DNA from: Fidelibacterota bacterium
Lineage (GTDB): Bacteria > Bipolaricaulota > Bipolaricaulia > Bipolaricaulales > Bipolaricaulaceae
Assembly (NCBI GenBank): GCA_024277405.1
Contig: JAJRVI010000122.1
Span: forward strand, 1 to 8,001
DNA length: 8,001 bases
Direction: 5' to 3'
Shown here: positions 5,937-8,001 of the stretch, piece by piece
Numbering within the stretch: the first letter of the stretch is position 1
Layout of the letters: each line of letters begins with the position of its first letter
Position numbers and translations under genes: made by a program
The notes under the pieces: model-generated
What the model saw: only the letters and a program-made list of their open reading frames with translations
What the model was told of the DNA's origin: nothing
The model's database searches: none

Positions 5937-6980
5937 GTGACGAACAAGGTCCTCGTGGGGATGTCGGGGGGCGTGGACTCCACCGTCTGCGCCTATCTCC
6001 TGTTGAAGCGGGGGTACGACGTCCACGGGATCACCCTCTGGCTCTGGGATCCCGAGGGGCCATATGAGAACCAGTGCTGTTCCGTGGACGCCGCGGCCCT
6101 GGCCGCCAAGGAGCTCGGCATCCCCCACGAGACCGTTCAAGCCCATGAGGAATTCCGGCGTTTGGTGATCGAGCCCACGCTGCAGGCCTATCGCGAGGGG
6201 AGGACCCCGAATCCCTGCACCTTCTGCAACCGGGAGGTACGGTTCGCCCTGCTTCTGCGCGAGGCCGATAAGCGCGGCATCCCCTACATCGCCACCGGCC
6301 ACCACGCCCGCATCCGCGAGGAGAGGGGGAGATTTCTCCTCCTACGGGGGCAGGATCCCGCGAAGGACCAATCCTACTTCCTTTACTCCCTCACCCAGGG
6401 GGAGCTCTCCCGGGCCCTCTTCCCCATCGGGGAGATGACCAAGGAGGAGGTGAAGCGGATCGCCCGGGAGCGGGGCTTCACCGCCGCCTATCTCCACGAG
6501 TCCCAGGACCTCTGTTTCGCCCCGGAGGGGATCGGGTCCCTGATCCCCGATGCCCCGCCCGGGCCCATCGTGGACCTCTCGGGGCGGGTGCTCGGGACCC
6601 ACAGAGGCCTTCCCCGCTACACCGTGGGCCAGCGCCGGGGGCTCGGGGTCTCCACGGGCGAGGCCCTATACGTCGTGGCCCTGGACCCCGGGCGGAACGC
6701 GGTGGTGGTGGGGCCGGAGAGCGCGCTGTACGCCGGGGGGCTCGTGGCGGAGGAGCTCACCTGGATCGCGGGGGAGCCTCCCGGGGAAGAGTTCGCTTGC
6801 GAGGTGCAGATACGGTATCGGGCCGCCCCCGTCCCCTGCGAAGTGGTGCTGAGGAACGGTGAGGCTCATGTGAATTTCGAGGTGCCCCAGCGGGCGGTGA
6901 CCCCGGGGCAAGCGGCGGTGTTCTACCGGGGGGAGGAGGTACTCGGCGGCGGCGTGATCCAACGTGCCCTGAAGGAGTGA
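5937..6980 (+). CDS. mnmA: tRNA-specific 2-thiouridylase MnmA (CxxC type)
   Basis: The 347-residue cytoplasmic enzyme puts sulfur on U34 of Lys, Glu and Gln tRNAs, using ATP to adenylate the base. Visible landmarks are the PP-loop GMSGGVDS (8-15), the NPCTFCNREVRF catalytic loop (92-103; C97 corresponds to the nucleophilic Cys), IATGHHARI (118-126), KDQSYFLY (143-150), LFPIGEMTKEEV, ESQDLCF (188-194; C193 is the persulfide Cys) and the C-terminal barrel beginning near LPRYTVGQRRGLG (225-237). Length and order are normal. C94 makes the loop CxxC rather than the DxxC of enteric enzymes. The CxxC subtype has been linked to a [4Fe-4S] cluster bound with the second catalytic Cys. The start is GTG with AGGGG at 5928-5932. 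It ends directly against the convergent nucleotidyltransferase gene. Confidence 0.97.
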   Translation: MTNKVLVGMSGGVDSTVCAYLLLKRGYDVHGITLWLWDPEGPYENQCCSVDAAALAAKELGIPHETVQAHEEFRRLVIEPTLQAYREGRTPNPCTFCNREVRFALLLREADKRGIPYIATGHHARIREERGRFLLLRGQDPAKDQSYFLYSLTQGELSRALFPIGEMTKEEVKRIARERGFTAAYLHESQDLCFAPEGIGSLIPDAPPGPIVDLSGRVLGTHRGLPRYTVGQRRGLGVSTGEALYVVALDPGRNAVVVGPESALYAGGLVAEELTWIAGEPPGEEFACEVQIRYRAAPVPCEVVLRNGEAHVNFEVPQRAVTPGQAAVFYRGEEVLGGGVIQRALKE

Positions 6981-7355
6981 TCATGCCGCGGGCCCCTCGT
7001 CCACCTCATCCGCACCGCCCTCAAGGCTCCCATCCCCTCTGATAATCAAGCCCTCCCGCAGGGCCTGGGAGATGATGAGGGAACTGCCCCTGAGGCGCCT
7101 GAACTCCTCCGGGGTGTAGCAGAGGAAATCGACGTGCATCCCGAAATCCGCGAGCTTGAGGAGCATGGGCATGCGCTTGAGGAAGGGGATACCCGCGAAG
7201 GCCTCGGAGACCACGATCACGTCGAGATCCGAGTCCTCGGCCGCGTCACCCCGGATGCGCGAACCGAACAGGACCACCAACGATGGCCTGAGCTCCCGTT
7301 CCAGTTTGGGCAGGACCTCTCTCAAGAACCGCTCTACCCAGGGGTCCCCTCTCAC
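6981..7355 (-). CDS. MNT-type minimal nucleotidyltransferase
   Basis: The 124-residue protein carries the Pol-beta-like motif VVLFGSRIRGDAAEDSDLDVIVV: GS at residues 31-32, and D43 and D45 as metal ligands. A third acidic strand, HVDFLCYTPEEF, follows at about 83-94, so the catalytic set looks intact. Proteins of this kind paired with HEPN partners act as antitoxins by transferring AMP onto the HEPN protein, or as simple nucleotidyl donors. I take the GTG at 7355, which overlaps the HEPN stop as GTGA and implies coupled translation; GTG 7367 is an in-frame alternative that would add four residues. The acidic, Gly-rich tail (GDGSLEGGADEVDEGPAA) is not part of the fold. Its stop touches the mnmA stop tail to tail. 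Confidence 0.9.
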   Translation of the reverse strand: MRGDPWVERFLREVLPKLERELRPSLVVLFGSRIRGDAAEDSDLDVIVVSEAFAGIPFLKRMPMLLKLADFGMHVDFLCYTPEEFRRLRGSSLIISQALREGLIIRGDGSLEGGADEVDEGPAA

Positions 7356-7738
7356 CACTTCCCCCACTCGGCCCGGAAGTACTCGAGAACCGCCCGCGCC
7401 GTGGCCACTTTCTCCGCGGCGACCGCTTCGTCATAATGCTCGTAAGGGACGCGGTCCGAGACGTCGGGATAGCGGGAGAGGGTGTAATCGGGCGTGAGAT
7501 CCAATACCCGCTCATGGAGCTCTTCGGGGAGCCCCGCCTCCCGTGAGAGCTGGTCCAGGTAGTGGGTGCGGGGAACCTCCTTCTCCCGGAGTATCAGGAT
7601 GGTTTTGAGCAGTTTTTCCACCGCTTGATGCGCGAGGAAGGCGGCGACATCGTAGCCGCCGATCTCGAGGTTCTTCTCGGCCATCTCCAGGTCGTGGACC
7701 GCCTGCTTATACCATTTGCGCGCTACCTCTTCCCTCAT
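7352..7738 (-). CDS. HEPN domain protein, partner of the nucleotidyltransferase
   Basis: The 128-residue all-helical protein begins with ARKWYKQAVHDLEMAEKNLEIGGYDVAAFLAHQAVEKLLKTILIL (6-50), the two-helix core of the PF05168-type HEPN family. It continues with PRTHYLDQL (56-64) and ends with DYTLSRYPDVSD (84-95) and a last helix containing YDEAVAAEKVATARAVLEYF. HEPN proteins can be RNases through an RX4-6H motif. RVPYEH (96-101) fits that spacing, but it sits where this subfamily has a plain loop, so catalytic RNase activity is uncertain. Together with the overlapping nucleotidyltransferase it forms the classic HEPN-MNT pair, either toxin-antitoxin or housekeeping. The promoter -10 box lies 9 bases before the ATG, with no Shine-Dalgarno site. 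Confidence 0.9.
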   Translation of the reverse strand: MREEVARKWYKQAVHDLEMAEKNLEIGGYDVAAFLAHQAVEKLLKTILILREKEVPRTHYLDQLSREAGLPEELHERVLDLTPDYTLSRYPDVSDRVPYEHYDEAVAAEKVATARAVLEYFRAEWGKW

Positions 7739-7747
7739 CTGAAAGGC

Positions 7748-7776
7748 ATTTTAGCGGCCCTCGGTAATGTTCCCAA
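7748..7776 (-). promoter_or_regulatory. Sigma-70-like promoter of the HEPN-nucleotidyltransferase pair
   Basis: On the minus strand TTGGGA (7771-7776) and TAAAAT (7748-7753) are separated by exactly 17 bases, matching the consensus at 4 and 5 of 6 positions. The ATG at 7738 is 9 bases past the -10 box, so the transcript should carry only 2-4 untranslated bases. This mirrors the AlkP promoter spacing. Confidence 0.6.
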
Positions 7777-8001
7777 AGCCGTCATGACGCTGCGCTCGAC
7801 TTTTGCGGGTACGGCCCCCCGAGAAACCTTCATCGCGGGACACCGGGGAGGGAGGGATATAGGATATTTAGGGGAGGGGATATTAGGGGGGAGATGAAAG
7901 TGAGGGAACGAGGCCGAGATGCCAGGACCCGTGCCGCCCCCAAACCTGGGAGAACCCCGTGCCCTGCGCGATCTCTCCCACGCTTCCTCCGCTTGCGCTC
8001 A
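7777..8001. other. Region with no gene supported
   Basis: I see no protein family, tRNA or known structured RNA here. An ATG at 7894 follows a GGGGGGAG run and stays open to the window end (36 codons), but its product is an Arg/Pro-rich string (RERGRDARTRAAPKPGR) that looks like translated non-coding DNA. The minus strand is likewise open in one frame without recognisable content. It may hold the start of a neighbouring gene or of an RNA cut by the edge. Confidence 0.4.
7854..7891 (+). repeat. Three imperfect G-rich/GATAT tandem units
   Basis: The stretch reads as GGGATAT, then AGGATATTTAGGGG, then AGGGGATATTAGGGGGG: three copies of a GGATAT core, the last two followed by TAGGGG. It is strikingly different from the GC-rich mixed sequence around it. 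It could be a protein-binding site cluster, a small iteron-like array or simple-sequence drift. The runs of four to six G could also form a weak quadruplex. Confidence 0.45.

Noticed and set aside
7894..8001. Possible new CDS running off the right edge
   Set aside because: A G-rich ribosome site is present, but the 36 visible residues are Arg/Pro-rich and unrecognisable; too little to call.
1..8001. CRISPR array, insertion sequence, tRNA, rRNA or attachment site
   Set aside because: I found no spaced direct repeats, terminal inverted repeats, transposase, or T-loop (GGTTCGA-type) signatures on either strand.

Overview
This is a GC-rich bacterial window, judged by eye from heavy use of GGG, CTC, CCC and AGG codons. 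Shine-Dalgarno-led GTG and ATG starts are mixed with two genes that look almost leaderless. A PolX-type polymerase, a DUF151 nuclease, a CxxC-type MnmA and a HEPN/nucleotidyltransferase pair together suggest a thermophilic and perhaps anaerobic bacterium. A deep-branching candidate phylum such as Bipolaricaulota is a guess that the sequence cannot settle. TGA ends most of the genes, so the genetic code is standard.

Left part (1-4237, minus strand): a leftward gene train that reads, in transcription order, a Cys-rich small protein of the DUF6485 type, DNA polymerase X, a DUF151 bifunctional nuclease, a VOC-fold protein, an iron-sulfur flavoprotein-like NAD(P)H:FMN reductase, an NTF2/SnoaL-like protein, and a second VOC protein cut by the window edge. 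Spacing is tight (a 4-base GTGA overlap, a 4-base gap) except for gaps of 71 and 65 bases around the DUF151 gene. Polymerase X is interrupted by one in-frame TGA at a position that is normally glycine, so the frame appears as a 224-residue and a 337-residue ORF that together match a full-length PolX.

Middle (4288-6980, plus strand): a divergent rightward set of an alkaline-phosphatase-superfamily hydrolase, a small cupin and the tRNA 2-thiouridylase MnmA. The set starts from a perfect TATAAT box lying 9 bases before the ATG.

Right part (6981-7738, minus strand): a HEPN protein followed by an overlapping MNT-type nucleotidyltransferase. This is the layout of a type VII-like toxin-antitoxin or nucleotide-transfer module. 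It is driven by a recognisable promoter whose -10 box also lies exactly 9 bases from the ATG, and its last gene abuts mnmA tail to tail with no spacer. The final 260 bases hold no gene I can support, only a short G-rich/GATAT repeat patch.

The most notable observations are the TGA inside polX, which separates the catalytic aspartates of the palm, the apparent ATA start of the complete VOC gene, and the matched near-leaderless promoters.
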